A stretch of DNA of 64,000 nucleotides from contig JAFDZV010000013.1 of assembly GCA_018266795.1 (NCBI GenBank), positions 1 through 64,000 of the forward strand, given 5' to 3'. This DNA is from Bacteroidota bacterium. GTDB taxonomy: Bacteria > Bacteroidota > Ignavibacteria > OLB7. Below are positions 1 to 7,117 of the stretch, piece after piece (the stretch's first letter is position 1; each line of letters begins with the position of its first letter). Under the pieces are notes generated by a model that was not told the origin of the DNA, ran no database searches, and worked only from the letters and a program-made list of their open reading frames with translations. A program made the translations under genes and the position numbers.

Positions 1-162
1 GTCACGAGTCTTCTCGAGGGAGATACCGGCAACGATCTTGGCGCCGGCGTCGGCTGACTGGGTAGCGCGGTTCTGCGCGAAGGAGGAGCTGCCGGCGATG
101 AGGAGAGCGAGCCCGGCGATAACGAACGCGAAGGCGAGACGGAGGTTGATCGAGGTCTTCAT
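1..162 (-). CDS. Secreted DUF4402-type protein, N-terminal fragment
   Basis: Only the first 54 codons are inside the window; the gene runs off the left edge. The start ATG is the complement of 160-162. The product opens with a basic tip (MKTSINLR), a hydrophobic core and a signal peptidase site ending SSFAQ, so it is exported. The mature start (ATQSADAGAKIVAGISLEKT) has the alternating pattern seen at the head of DUF4402 proteins, small secreted beta-sandwich proteins of unknown role. The DUF4402 call rests on this short stretch and is tentative. It is divergent from the FIST operon. Confidence 0.6.
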   Translation of the reverse strand, partial: MKTSINLRLAFAFVIAGLALLIAGSSSFAQNRATQSADAGAKIVAGISLEKTRD

Positions 163-585
163 GTGCTGTGTCCAGTTAGAGTGTACGGTTTGTGAGCCCT
201 GGTCCAGAGGGCTGTCGCAGCGAACGTTTCCCCAAACAGCCGCGACGTGGAAGCTTCATCCCAACCTTCGTGCCAGCCCGTCGGCACACGGGTTTCGGGC
301 AGTTTTCGGCGGATTGCCATCCGGCGGACTGTCCGGATTTCGTACAGATTCCGGAATCCGGACACTTGACAGCGGGTCACTCACCCTGCAGGGCCCGTAT
401 TATCCAGCTCCCCCACATGGCACGGATTTGGTAGCTATATGTATTCGGTTGTAATGAAGGGGGTGCTGCACTCCCGCAAAGGGCCTTGAACATCATCCCA
501 CCTGCCCCGGGCACTGCCCGGTCGGCATGAAGTATTCACGGGGACCCATCGCACTTCGATACGTCCTCACATTCTCACAGGCATC
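163..585. other. Intergenic region between divergent genes
   Basis: This 423-base spacer must hold promoters for the DUF4402-type gene (leftward) and the FIST operon (rightward). I see no gene. TGGCACG at 418-424 matches a sigma54 -24 box, but the -12 part reads TGGT instead of TTGC, so I do not call a promoter there. Confidence 0.5.
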
Positions 586-1743
586 ATGATCATCGAACAG
601 CGTTTATGGAAACCCGACACACAATGGAGCGTTACCCGCAGCGACGGCGACCTCACGGGACACGACGCTGCACAGTTGGTGCTCGCCTTCGGGGGCACGC
701 AACAGATCGGCAATCGGGACCGGTTCGATGAGCTTCGTGCATTTTATCCGGATGCCCATATTGTTTCCTGTTCCACGGCGGGCGAGATTCTGGGTGAGTC
801 ATTCCACGAGGATTCCATCGTTGCGACGGCAATACGGTTTCGGGCCACCCGGCTGCTGGCATCCTCGTTGAACATCGGCGAATGCGAGGGGAGCTACGCG
901 GCAGGCAGGGAGTTGGCGGCACGCATGGAGCCGGAAGGGTTGGCGCATCTGCTCGTGATCTCCGACGGCCAGCAGGTAAACGGAAGCGAGCTGGTTCGCG
1001 GCCTTGCAGAGGGCGTAGGCCCGCAGGTGACGATCACCGGCGGACTTGCCGGCGACGGCATGCACTTCATGCAGACGCTTGCCGGGCTGGACATGCCTGC
1101 CTCCGAGGGGAACGTGGTGGTGGTGGCCTTCTACGGCGACGCGCTCAGTATCGGCTTCGGTTCCGTGGGCGGATGGGATGCGTTCGGCGCCGACCGTGTT
1201 ATCACCCGCTCCGAGGGGAACGTGCTCTACGAGCTGGACGGGCATTCGGCTCTCGATCTCTACAAGCGCTATCTTGGAAGCCTCGCCGAAGAACTGCCCG
1301 GCTCGGCGCTCCTGTTCCCGCTCAGCATCCGCGAGTGCGAATCGGACACATCGGTGGTACGCACGATTCTTTCGATCGACGAGGAGAACCAGAGCATGAC
1401 GTTCGCCGGCGACATGCCACAGGGAGCCTATGCAAAACTGATGAAGGCGAACGTGAACCGGCTGATCGAGGGAGCATCACAGGCCGGATCCGAAAGCCTT
1501 TCGCGCAGTGGCGGCGAGGCGCCGGAGCTTGCAATTCTGATCAGTTGCGTGGGGCGCCGCGTGGTGCTTGGCGAACTGACGGAGGAGGAGGTGGAGGCAA
1601 TCCGTACCATCCTTGGCGGCGATACCGCAATCACCGGTTTCTATTCCTACGGCGAGATATCGCCCACCGTAGAGGCCGGCCGTTGTGAGCTCCATAACCA
1701 GACCATGACCGTTACGACCCTCTCCGAACGTGTTCAAGCTTAA
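586..1743 (+). CDS. FIST domain signal-transduction protein
   Basis: A 385-residue soluble protein of the FIST family (FIST_N about residues 25-225, FIST_C about 226-365). These are sensory modules thought to bind small ligands such as amino acids. Family-typical blocks are visible: an N-terminal VSCSTAGEI segment, then GGLAGDG, and near the end ISCVGRRVVLG with GFYSYGEI. There is no signal peptide or membrane segment, so it acts in the cytoplasm. It is the first gene of a four-gene operon; its stop overlaps the GTG start of the kinase by 14 bases, so the two are probably translationally coupled. I infer that it supplies the input to that kinase; the ligand is unknown. Confidence 0.9.
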   Translation: MIIEQRLWKPDTQWSVTRSDGDLTGHDAAQLVLAFGGTQQIGNRDRFDELRAFYPDAHIVSCSTAGEILGESFHEDSIVATAIRFRATRLLASSLNIGECEGSYAAGRELAARMEPEGLAHLLVISDGQQVNGSELVRGLAEGVGPQVTITGGLAGDGMHFMQTLAGLDMPASEGNVVVVAFYGDALSIGFGSVGGWDAFGADRVITRSEGNVLYELDGHSALDLYKRYLGSLAEELPGSALLFPLSIRECESDTSVVRTILSIDEENQSMTFAGDMPQGAYAKLMKANVNRLIEGASQAGSESLSRSGGEAPELAILISCVGRRVVLGELTEEEVEAIRTILGGDTAITGFYSYGEISPTVEAGRCELHNQTMTVTTLSERVQA

Positions 1744-4414
1744 TCGACTTCTCCAACGGCAGATTCGAAAGAATCTGCCGGAGCTCGAAACGATCCCCGA
1801 TGAACTGCGGCCGATACTCGAAGCCGTCAGTGCATCGTACGATCGTTTCGAATCGGATATCCACCTGATAGAACGCTCGATGGACCTGAGCTCCAACGAG
1901 TTGATGGAAGCGAACGAGCGGCTGCGCCAGCAGACCGAGCGGCAGAGGGTGGTTCTGGAGAGGCTCCAGGAGACGCTGGAGGCATGCGATATCGAGTCGG
2001 ACGGAGAGTACGCGGCGGGACAGAATGACGACGAGCTGCTTGCGATCGCGAACGCACTGCGGAATCTGGTGGCCAAGCAGAACGAGGCGCAGCAGAACCT
2101 TCGTGCGAGCGAGGAGCGCTTTCGCCTGCTGGCGGAACATTCGAGCGATCTGATCGTGCGCTACGATGCGGATGGACGCTGCACCTATATCTCCCCCTCC
2201 TGCCGGGGACTCCTGGGTTACGAGCAGGCCGACCTGCTGGGGAAGACGGTGTTCGATGTCATGCATCCGGACGATGTGCGCCGCACGGCCATAGCGCTGA
2301 ACCGGGCCAAGACCCTCAACACTCCGTTTACCATCACCGCACGCATTCAACGCCGCGAAGGTCCGTATCGCTGGTTCGAGACCACCATCCGTGTGATCCG
2401 AAACGCGATGTCGGGCGAGTTGCTGGAGTACCATACCGCCGCGCGCGATGTCACATCGCGAAAGGACGCGGAGGAGCGGCTGCGTGGAACCTCCACGCGG
2501 CTTCAGGCGCTGCTGGAGCATCTGGAGTCGGGCATGCTGCTGATCGACGGCAATCAGCATGTCGGAATGATCAACACGCAGTTCTGCCGCCTGTTCAACA
2601 TCCCGGTACAGCCCGCGGATCTCATCGATGCCGACGCCGCCGTGATCGTGGCACCGACGCTCGCACTCTTCTCGGAGCCCGAGGCGGTGATGATGAACGC
2701 ATTGGAGATTCAGAATCGCCGCGTTCCGGTAGTGGGTGAGGAGATCAGCCTGATCGACGGACGGACACTCGAGCGCGACTACGTGCCGGTGTATCTGGAC
2801 GGCGCGCTCGAGAGTCACATGTGGACCCTTCGCGACATCACACCGCGCAAGCAGTCTGAAGAGCGGCTGCGGGCAACGTCATCCCGCCTCTCGACCCTCA
2901 TCGAGAGTCTCGAAACCGCAGTACTCGTGGAGGACGATCTTCGCACGATAGCCGTGGTGAACCAGACGTTCTGCGACATGTTCGGAATACCCGCCCCGCC
3001 ACAGTCGCTGGTTGGGATGGACTGTTCCAACGCTGCGGAGCAGTCCAAGGCGCTGTTCGCCGATCCGGAAGGCTTCGTGCAACGGATCAACCGGCTGCTT
3101 CACGACCGCGTTACCGTGGTCGGCGAAGAGATCACGATGGCCGATGGGCGCATCGTTGAACGGGATTACATTCCGATATTCGTCAACGAGGTCTACAATG
3201 GTCACCTGTGGAGTTACCACGACATAACGGAGCGGAAGAAATCGGAGCAGGCGTTGCGGGAGAGCGAGGAGCGTTATCGCCTGCTGGCCGAAACTGCGAA
3301 CGATGTCATCGTAACGATCGATCACTCCAGCACCATTTTGTTCGCCAATCGTGCCGTAGAAAGCGTCTTCGGTTACGCTCCCGGAGAGGTGGAGGGGAAG
3401 AATCTGGATATGTTGATGCCTGAGTATCTTCGGCAGTTGCATCATCATGCGATGCAGCGCTACTCGCGCACGAATGTGAAGCACATGACCTGGCAGTCGC
3501 TGGAACTCCCCGGTCTGCATCGCGACGGACACGAAGTGCCGTTGAATGTATCGTTCGCCGAGATCCGGAAGGACGGGCGCACCTACTTCACCGGGATCAT
3601 CCGTGACAACACGGAACGAAGGAATGCACAGGCGGAAGTGCAGAAGCTGAACGAGGACCTGCGAAAGGCCAATGCGATGCTTCGTGTGGAGCGCGACGAC
3701 GAGAAGGAGCACGTGCGAGCGCTTCAGGAGATCAATGCCATGAAGAACGAGTTCGTCTCCAGCGTCTCGCACGAGCTTCGCACGCCGCTGGCATCGATCA
3801 TCGGCTTTGCGCAGACCATTCTGGTGGATGACGAACTTCCCGGCGAAACGCAGCGCGAGTTCCTGCAGATCATCCACGATGAGGGAAAGCGGCTGGCGAA
3901 GCTGATCAACGAGTTGCTGGACGTTGCGCGCATCGAGAGCGGAAGAACCGAGATCGATCGGCGGCCGACCAACATCGTGCCGCTCATGAATCGGGCACTG
4001 CAGTCCGTGTCGATCGCCGCTCAATCGAAGAACATCGAATTGATCGCCGATATGCCGGAGCCGGAGATTCATGCCTCCGTGGATGCCGACAGGATATCGC
4101 AGGTACTGATCAACCTCCTGGACAATGCCATCAAGTTCACGCCCAACAACGGGCATGTGATGTTGCATGTCCGGAGCCGTGAACACGAGGTGGTGATCAG
4201 CGTGATCGATACGGGCATGGGCATTCCGCCCGAGAGCATGACGCATCTGTTCGAGAAGTTCTATCGTGTACATCGCCCCGGCGTGGAAATCCGCGGAACG
4301 GGCCTCGGCCTTGCGATTGCACGCCAGCTGGTGGAGATGCATTCCGGCACGATCACCGTTGAAAGCCTCGTTGGTAAGGGATCCACGTTCACCGTACGCC
4401 TGCCGATGGATTGA
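1730..4414 (+). CDS. Soluble multi-PAS sensor histidine kinase
   Basis: An 894-residue hybrid-free histidine kinase with a GTG start. The order is: an N-terminal helical/coiled-coil region (about 25-110), four PAS domains (about 120-245, 250-380, 383-510, 512-640), a coiled coil, HisKA and HATPase_c. The phospho-acceptor is His681 in SVSHELRTPL. The ATPase boxes are LINLLDNAIKF (N), DTGMGIP (G1) and GTGLGLAIA (G2). No transmembrane helix is present, so it senses cytoplasmic cues. PAS2 and PAS3 are clearly related to each other (shared RDYVP/RDYIP and W-x-x-x-DIT endings), suggesting internal duplication. It has no receiver of its own; the two downstream regulators are the probable partners. 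Confidence 0.95.
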   Translation: MFKLNRLLQRQIRKNLPELETIPDELRPILEAVSASYDRFESDIHLIERSMDLSSNELMEANERLRQQTERQRVVLERLQETLEACDIESDGEYAAGQNDDELLAIANALRNLVAKQNEAQQNLRASEERFRLLAEHSSDLIVRYDADGRCTYISPSCRGLLGYEQADLLGKTVFDVMHPDDVRRTAIALNRAKTLNTPFTITARIQRREGPYRWFETTIRVIRNAMSGELLEYHTAARDVTSRKDAEERLRGTSTRLQALLEHLESGMLLIDGNQHVGMINTQFCRLFNIPVQPADLIDADAAVIVAPTLALFSEPEAVMMNALEIQNRRVPVVGEEISLIDGRTLERDYVPVYLDGALESHMWTLRDITPRKQSEERLRATSSRLSTLIESLETAVLVEDDLRTIAVVNQTFCDMFGIPAPPQSLVGMDCSNAAEQSKALFADPEGFVQRINRLLHDRVTVVGEEITMADGRIVERDYIPIFVNEVYNGHLWSYHDITERKKSEQALRESEERYRLLAETANDVIVTIDHSSTILFANRAVESVFGYAPGEVEGKNLDMLMPEYLRQLHHHAMQRYSRTNVKHMTWQSLELPGLHRDGHEVPLNVSFAEIRKDGRTYFTGIIRDNTERRNAQAEVQKLNEDLRKANAMLRVERDDEKEHVRALQEINAMKNEFVSSVSHELRTPLASIIGFAQTILVDDELPGETQREFLQIIHDEGKRLAKLINELLDVARIESGRTEIDRRPTNIVPLMNRALQSVSIAAQSKNIELIADMPEPEIHASVDADRISQVLINLLDNAIKFTPNNGHVMLHVRSREHEVVISVIDTGMGIPPESMTHLFEKFYRVHRPGVEIRGTGLGLAIARQLVEMHSGTITVESLVGKGSTFTVRLPMD

Positions 4415-4504
4415 GCAGGCCCGGCATGATGCCCTGGCATCATGCGATGTTGATCGCAGTTGAAGTCCAGACAAACGCGTTGAACACAGTCTCCGGGAAC
4501 GGCC

Positions 4505-4885
4505 ATGCAGCAGCCATATCACATACTCGTTGTCGAGGATGAACCCGCAATGCAGATACTGCTGCGCCACAATCTCGCGCGCGCCGGCTTCGGCGTCACG
4601 GTGGCGACGAACGGTATCGAGGCGCAGGGTTTGCTGGAGGGCAGCTCGTTCGATTTGATCTGTTCGGATGTCATGATGTCCGGCATGGACGGAATGCAGC
4701 TCTGCAACTGGGTGAAGTCCCGGCCAATGCTCGGCAGCATACCGTTCGTACTTCTTTCGTCGCGCGCTCAGCAGGGCGACCGGGAGGCAGGCCTGGAAGC
4801 GGGCGCGGATATTTATATGACGAAGCCGTTCGATGTGGAGCAGCTCGTTGTTGTATTGCGTCAATTGCTCGAGGAAAAGAAATGA
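4505..4885 (+). CDS. Single-domain CheY-like response regulator
   Basis: A 126-residue receiver domain with nothing attached. The acidic pocket E11/D12, phospho-acceptor Asp55 (in LICSDVMM) and the conserved lysine in MTKPF near residue 108 are all present, so it should be phosphorylatable. There is no output domain, so it acts by protein contact or as a phosphate shuttle. It lies 90 bases after the kinase, and its TGA overlaps the ATG of the NtrC-type gene (ATGA). The arrangement kinase, lone receiver, DNA-binding regulator could be a relay or a branched pathway; the sequence does not decide which. Confidence 0.93.
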   Translation: MQQPYHILVVEDEPAMQILLRHNLARAGFGVTVATNGIEAQGLLEGSSFDLICSDVMMSGMDGMQLCNWVKSRPMLGSIPFVLLSSRAQQGDREAGLEAGADIYMTKPFDVEQLVVVLRQLLEEKK

Positions 4886-6261
4886 AGACTCCCTTGATAT
4901 TCATTGTCGATGACGAGGCAGGCATCCGCCGCCTGCTGGAGCACTGGCTCGGCACCAAGTGGGGCTACGATCTCCGTCTGTTCACCGACGCGGAGTCGTG
5001 CCTCGCGGCGCTGGACGATGCTCCGGACCTCATCATCCTGGATATCATGCTTCCCGGGATGAACGGCGTGGACGCGCTGCGCGAGATCAAGAGCCGCCAG
5101 CCGAACCTCCCCGTGATCATGCTCTCGGCACAGGGACAGATCGAGACGGCGGTGGAGACGCTGAAGCTGGGCGCAGTGGATTACTTCCCGAAGACGATAG
5201 AGCTGCCGAAGCTGGAGAACGCAGTGCGCAACGCGCTGGAACTGCACTCGCTTCGGCGGGAGGTTACCGAACTGCGCGACGCCGTGCGCGAACCCGCGAA
5301 GTTCGCGTCGATCGTCACAAGCGATACCGCCATGGATCCGGTGCTGCGCCTGGTGGAGAAGGCCGGCAAGAGCGATATCTCCGTGCTGATTCAGGGAGAG
5401 AGCGGCACCGGCAAGGAAGTGATTGCGCGCGCGATACACGAGAGCGGCAAGCGAAGCGGCGGCCCCTTCGTTGCGGTGAATTGTGCTGCCATCCCGAAGG
5501 ACCTGCTGGAGAGCGAGATGTTCGGCCACGAGAAGGGCTCCTTCACCGGAGCGATGGCGCGAAAGACCGGACGATTCGAACAGGCCGACGGCGGCACGTT
5601 GTTCCTGGATGAGATCGGCGAGATGGATGTGCTGCTGCAGGCGAAGCTGCTGCGCGCAATTCAGGAACGCAAGTTCGAACGTGTGGGGGGAAACGAGACC
5701 CTGGCTGCAAACGTCCGGATCGTCTCGGCAACCAACCGCGACCTCCTGAAGGCATCGCACGAAGGGCGATTCCGCGAGGACCTTTATTACCGTCTGGCCA
5801 CCTTCCCGATTCAGTTGCCGCCGCTGCGTGCACGCCGCTCGGACGTTCTTCTCCTCGCAGAACATTTCCTGAAGATGTACAACAACCGCGAAGGAAAGCA
5901 GATCCGCGGCTTCGAGCGGAAGACATTGAAGATGCTGCACGACTACCCGTGGCCCGGAAACGTGCGCGAACTGCAGAGCGCCGTCGAGCGGGCAGTGCTG
6001 CTGTGCGACGAGGAACAGATTACCGTGGACGACCTTCCGCTTGCCCTGCAGGACTATGCCGCGGGATCGGATGCCGGCGTTGCGGTACCCTCCATCTTCG
6101 ACGACGTAAGCCAGATCATCCCGATGGAGACGTTGAAAGAGCAGGCCGTGCGCCACGCGCTCAAGGTTGCCTCCGGAAACATCCTGGAGGCGGCGAAGCG
6201 CCTGGATATCAGCCGATCCACCATGTACGAGATGGTGAAGCGCTACGGCGTGGAGGCATGA
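4882..6261 (+). CDS. NtrC-family sigma54-dependent response regulator
   Basis: A 459-residue transcription activator with three parts: receiver (1-120, Asp54 in IILDIMLPG), AAA+ sigma54-interaction domain (about 140-365) and C-terminal Fis-type helix-turn-helix (about 415-455, AAKRLDISRSTMYEMVKRYG). Walker A is GESGTGKE; Walker B is in GTLFLDEIGEM. The sigma54-contact loop reads GSFTGA rather than the usual GAFTGA. Phosphorylation normally drives oligomerisation and ATP-powered opening of sigma54 promoters. It is the last gene of the operon with the FIST protein and kinase. A consensus sigma54 promoter occurs in this window at 58732, but any link to this regulator is speculative. Confidence 0.96.
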   Translation: MKTPLIFIVDDEAGIRRLLEHWLGTKWGYDLRLFTDAESCLAALDDAPDLIILDIMLPGMNGVDALREIKSRQPNLPVIMLSAQGQIETAVETLKLGAVDYFPKTIELPKLENAVRNALELHSLRREVTELRDAVREPAKFASIVTSDTAMDPVLRLVEKAGKSDISVLIQGESGTGKEVIARAIHESGKRSGGPFVAVNCAAIPKDLLESEMFGHEKGSFTGAMARKTGRFEQADGGTLFLDEIGEMDVLLQAKLLRAIQERKFERVGGNETLAANVRIVSATNRDLLKASHEGRFREDLYYRLATFPIQLPPLRARRSDVLLLAEHFLKMYNNREGKQIRGFERKTLKMLHDYPWPGNVRELQSAVERAVLLCDEEQITVDDLPLALQDYAAGSDAGVAVPSIFDDVSQIIPMETLKEQAVRHALKVASGNILEAAKRLDISRSTMYEMVKRYGVEA

Positions 6262-6267
6262 GTGAGG

Positions 6268-6402
6268 GTGTTGGTAGTCAGTTGGGTAGGTGCCGACAAC
6301 CGGCTTGGGTCTTTGGGATCCGATCTTGGAGCTTGGGCCTTCGCGCGCCAGTGGCGACCAGCGCATCCGTTGCCAGGCACCAAGTACCAAGCGCAACCGT
6401 CA
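6268..6402. repeat. Intergenic low-complexity repeats (families A and B)
   Basis: This spacer holds one family A word (TTGGTAGTCAGTTGGGTAGG, near 6273) and several family B words: CTTGGG/CTTGGAG copies at 6303-6340, then an opposite-facing arm GGCACCAAGTACCAAGC near 6375. The opposed arms could form a hairpin. The same words recur near 7090, 9840, 11250, 11350 and 15960. No gene is present. Confidence 0.6.
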
Positions 6403-6415
6403 CCACCAACCCCGC

Positions 6416-6847
6416 CTACAACAACTCGAACGCCAGCACGGCGCAGATCAATACGAGCATGCAGAGAGCCGAGGTGAAGAAAAGATCGCCCAGGCGCCCG
6501 AACTTCTTTCGCCGCTGTGGATCCTCCAGCTTGATGGCGTGATAGGTCAGCATGTTCGCCACCAGAAAGAGCACGGCGTTGATCGCCAGCAGCTCATCGG
6601 AGAAGACGCTTATTCCTTTCGTTCCCTCCACCACCTTTATCAGGCCAAGCAGCGTAAGGCACATCCCCACCTTGAGCGACGATTGATCCAGGATATGCGA
6701 GTACAGAGTATCCGGCGCAGTGCGTTCGTTCGGCCGGGCGGCGGCGATGGGATGTCCGCAGCCGGGACATGCCGCCGCGGCGACGGAGCACTCGCGACCG
6801 CAGGCCGGGCATGGCTCGAGCCTTGGGGAAGAAGCCGGCTGGTTCAT
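6416..6847 (-). CDS. Zinc-ribbon membrane protein
   Basis: A 143-residue protein of unknown function. The start ATG at 6847 is chosen over in-frame codons further upstream because a full AGGAGG lies 9 bases before it. Near the N-terminus is a rubredoxin-like zinc ribbon, CPACG followed after 10 residues by CPGCG (residues about 12-29). Two or three hydrophobic segments follow (around SLKVGMCLTLLGLIKVV, INAVLFLVANML and FFTSALCMLVLICAVL), so the ribbon sits at the cytoplasmic end of a small inner-membrane protein. It is a lone minus-strand gene downstream of the TonB-receptor-like gene. No family name is recognised beyond the zinc ribbon. Confidence 0.8.
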   Translation of the reverse strand: MNQPASSPRLEPCPACGRECSVAAAACPGCGHPIAAARPNERTAPDTLYSHILDQSSLKVGMCLTLLGLIKVVEGTKGISVFSDELLAINAVLFLVANMLTYHAIKLEDPQRRKKFGRLGDLFFTSALCMLVLICAVLAFELL

Positions 6848-6972
6848 GCCGTGATGCCTCCTGAGTGAGAGGGTGTTCCTCCGGACGTTCCGCCCGAGGC
6901 GAAAGGCGCCGGGCAGTTGCGCCGAATATGGCACGATCGGCACACACCACACAATCGAGCTCCGAACGGCAA

Positions 6973-6996
6973 GGGCCCGCCGAAACCGGCGAGCCC
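6973..6996 (-). terminator. Possible terminator after the TonB-receptor-like gene
   Basis: A 10-bp GC-rich stem (GGGCCCGCCG / CGGCGAGCCC, one G-T pair) with a 4-base loop. Read on the minus strand it is followed by only a weak T run (TTGCCGTT). It is the only strong hairpin between this receptor gene and the zinc-ribbon gene. Confidence 0.4.
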
Positions 6997-7066
6997 CTGG
7001 AAGATGTCATTCGTCAGCTGTCAGAAGCAATCTCGTCAACAGGGAAGTGAACCATTATCCTGCTTG

Positions 7067-7112
7067 ACTACCGACAATCATCGACTGACCACTGACTACA
7101 ATCTACTGACCT
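7067..7112. repeat. Family A intergenic repeat
   Basis: Tandem degenerate words: GACTACCGACAATCATCGAC, TGACCACTGACTACAAT and CTACTGACC. They share the ACTGAC(C/T)AC unit with the copies near 9840 and 11350 and lie directly before the stop of the next minus-strand gene. Confidence 0.65.
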
Positions 7113-7117
7113 CTCCC

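Noticed and set aside
418-432. Sigma54-like site before the FIST operon
   Set aside because: The -24 box TGGCACG is perfect but the -12 part reads TGGT; the invariant GC doublet is GT at the correct spacing.
2879-4864. 661-codon minus-strand frame across the kinase and receiver genes
   Set aside because: Composition is that of an antisense shadow, and the plus strand holds complete kinase motifs.
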